Source: Anaerolineae bacterium
Lineage (GTDB): Bacteria; Chloroflexota; Anaerolineae; 4572-78; J111
Direction of reading: 5' to 3'
DNA length: 64,000 nucleotides
NCBI GenBank assembly: GCA_023151115.1
Contig: JAKLJP010000026.1
Span: 1 to 64,000 of the forward strand
In this document: one piece after another, positions 63,606-64,000 of the stretch
How the letters are laid out: the number at the start of each line of letters is the position of its first letter
Position numbering within the stretch: the first letter of the stretch is position 1
The notes under the pieces: model-generated
Seen by the model: the letters and a program-made list of their open reading frames with translations, nothing else
What the model was told of the DNA's origin: nothing
Databases searched by the model: none
Translations under genes and position numbers: made by a program

Positions 63606-64000
63606 TTACTCAACCACCCCCTCGGTGGGGAGTCGTTGGGCGTAAAAACCCGCTATCTGTTGCAGATAAAAGTGGGCGGCTTTGTCGTCGGGATAGCTTT
63701 GCAGCACTTGTTCAAAATGGGTTTTGGCCTCCGCAAATTCCCCCTCATGGTAGCGACCCAGACCTTGTTCAAAAGTCGTTTTGATCTGTAGTTTGAGGCC
63801 GATAACCTCCGCCGGGTCGCCGTCAAAAACCTCAAACACTGAAATCATTTCCTGCCGGCCCTTGACCGGCGTTTTGCCCAGAAAGCGGATGTGGTAGCGG
63901 GTCGGTTCTTGAATCTGGCTGAGCACCTCGGTGCTGATGACCATCGCCACGCCGTATAACTTGCTCAAACCTTCCAGGCGGGTGGTCACATTGACCGCAT
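63606..64000 (-). CDS. adenylate/guanylate cyclase-type protein, C-terminal part
   Basis: Truncated by the window edge; the start lies beyond 64000. The visible part begins in the end of a class III nucleotide cyclase domain (AVNVTTRLEGLSKLYGVAMVISTEV, then FLGKTPVKGRQEMISVFEVFDG) and ends with one tetratricopeptide-like helix pair (GLGRYHEGEFAEAKTHFEQVLQSYP). Might be the source of a cyclic nucleotide for the binding protein at 22276, but that is speculative. Confidence 0.78.
   Translation of the reverse strand, partial: AVNVTTRLEGLSKLYGVAMVISTEVLSQIQEPTRYHIRFLGKTPVKGRQEMISVFEVFDGDPAEVIGLKLQIKTTFEQGLGRYHEGEFAEAKTHFEQVLQSYPDDKAAHFYLQQIAGFYAQRLPTEGVVE

Overview
The window looks like a chromosome-type stretch from a monoderm, filamentous-type bacterium of the Chloroflexota (Anaerolineae/Caldilineae-like). 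This is an inference. It rests on the complete archaeal-type V/A-ATPase operon, proline/threonine-rich secreted proteins, a PatA-PimA-PgsA-like glycolipid cluster, a form II CoxLMS-type molybdoenzyme, an LPETG-anchored surface protein and several families of hairpin-forming intergenic repeats. No rRNA, tRNA or CRISPR array was recognised.

Layout. 0.3-1.3 kb: a VOC-family dioxygenase. 1.6-9.4 kb: a replication/partition module with parB1, parA-parB2, a small Cys-containing protein, a structured leader, a Rep-like protein ending in a DnaA domain I, and an iteron-bearing non-coding region that looks like an origin. 9.4-12.5 kb: one gene fusing a small-molecule kinase, an M23 peptidase and a class III aminotransferase. 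12.5-23.3 kb (minus): V/A-ATPase operon H-I-K-E-C-F-A-B-D, preceded by a cyclic-nucleotide-binding protein and a BCAM0308-type zinc protein. This promoter-proximal three-gene cassette is flanked by a 239-bp inverted repeat. 24.5-30.2 kb (plus): acetyl-CoA synthetase, 2-oxoacid dehydrogenase E1 alpha, E1 beta, a frameshifted E2, and an acyl carrier protein, behind a promoter with two identical CRP/FNR-like dyads. 30.2-31.0 kb: a decayed patatin gene and an IS21 IstB remnant. 31.3-44.1 kb: secreted protein, a six-gene acyl/amide surface-modification cluster (minus), a GT4 glycosyltransferase and a Wzy-like ligase. 44.1-54.8 kb (minus): DUF1992, type II NADH dehydrogenase, CoxL/CoxS/CoxM-type genes with a toxin-antitoxin pair wedged between them, a sirtuin and a large hybrid-input histidine kinase. 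55.0-58.4 kb (plus): lipoprotein and phosphatidylinositol-mannoside-like lipid genes. 58.5-64 kb: M20 peptidase, LPETG protein, pentapeptide protein, Dus, and a truncated cyclase.

The most unusual part is the replication/partition module. Both parB genes carry 18-bp palindromes inside the reading frame, exactly at the junction between the CTPase domain and the helix-turn-helix domain. The rep gene carries three copies of a 13-mer resembling the origin iterons, in two reading frames. The rep leader holds a set of hairpins with nearly identical loops (YTGCCAW, which reads UUGGCG/UUGGCA on the other strand) and a consensus promoter pointing antisense to it. This resembles plasmid copy-number control by a counter-transcribed RNA. 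I infer that this is a plasmid-derived or secondary-replicon maintenance module with its cis-acting sites built into its own genes. Whether it is active, and whether the molecule is a chromosome, chromid or integrated plasmid, cannot be decided from the window.
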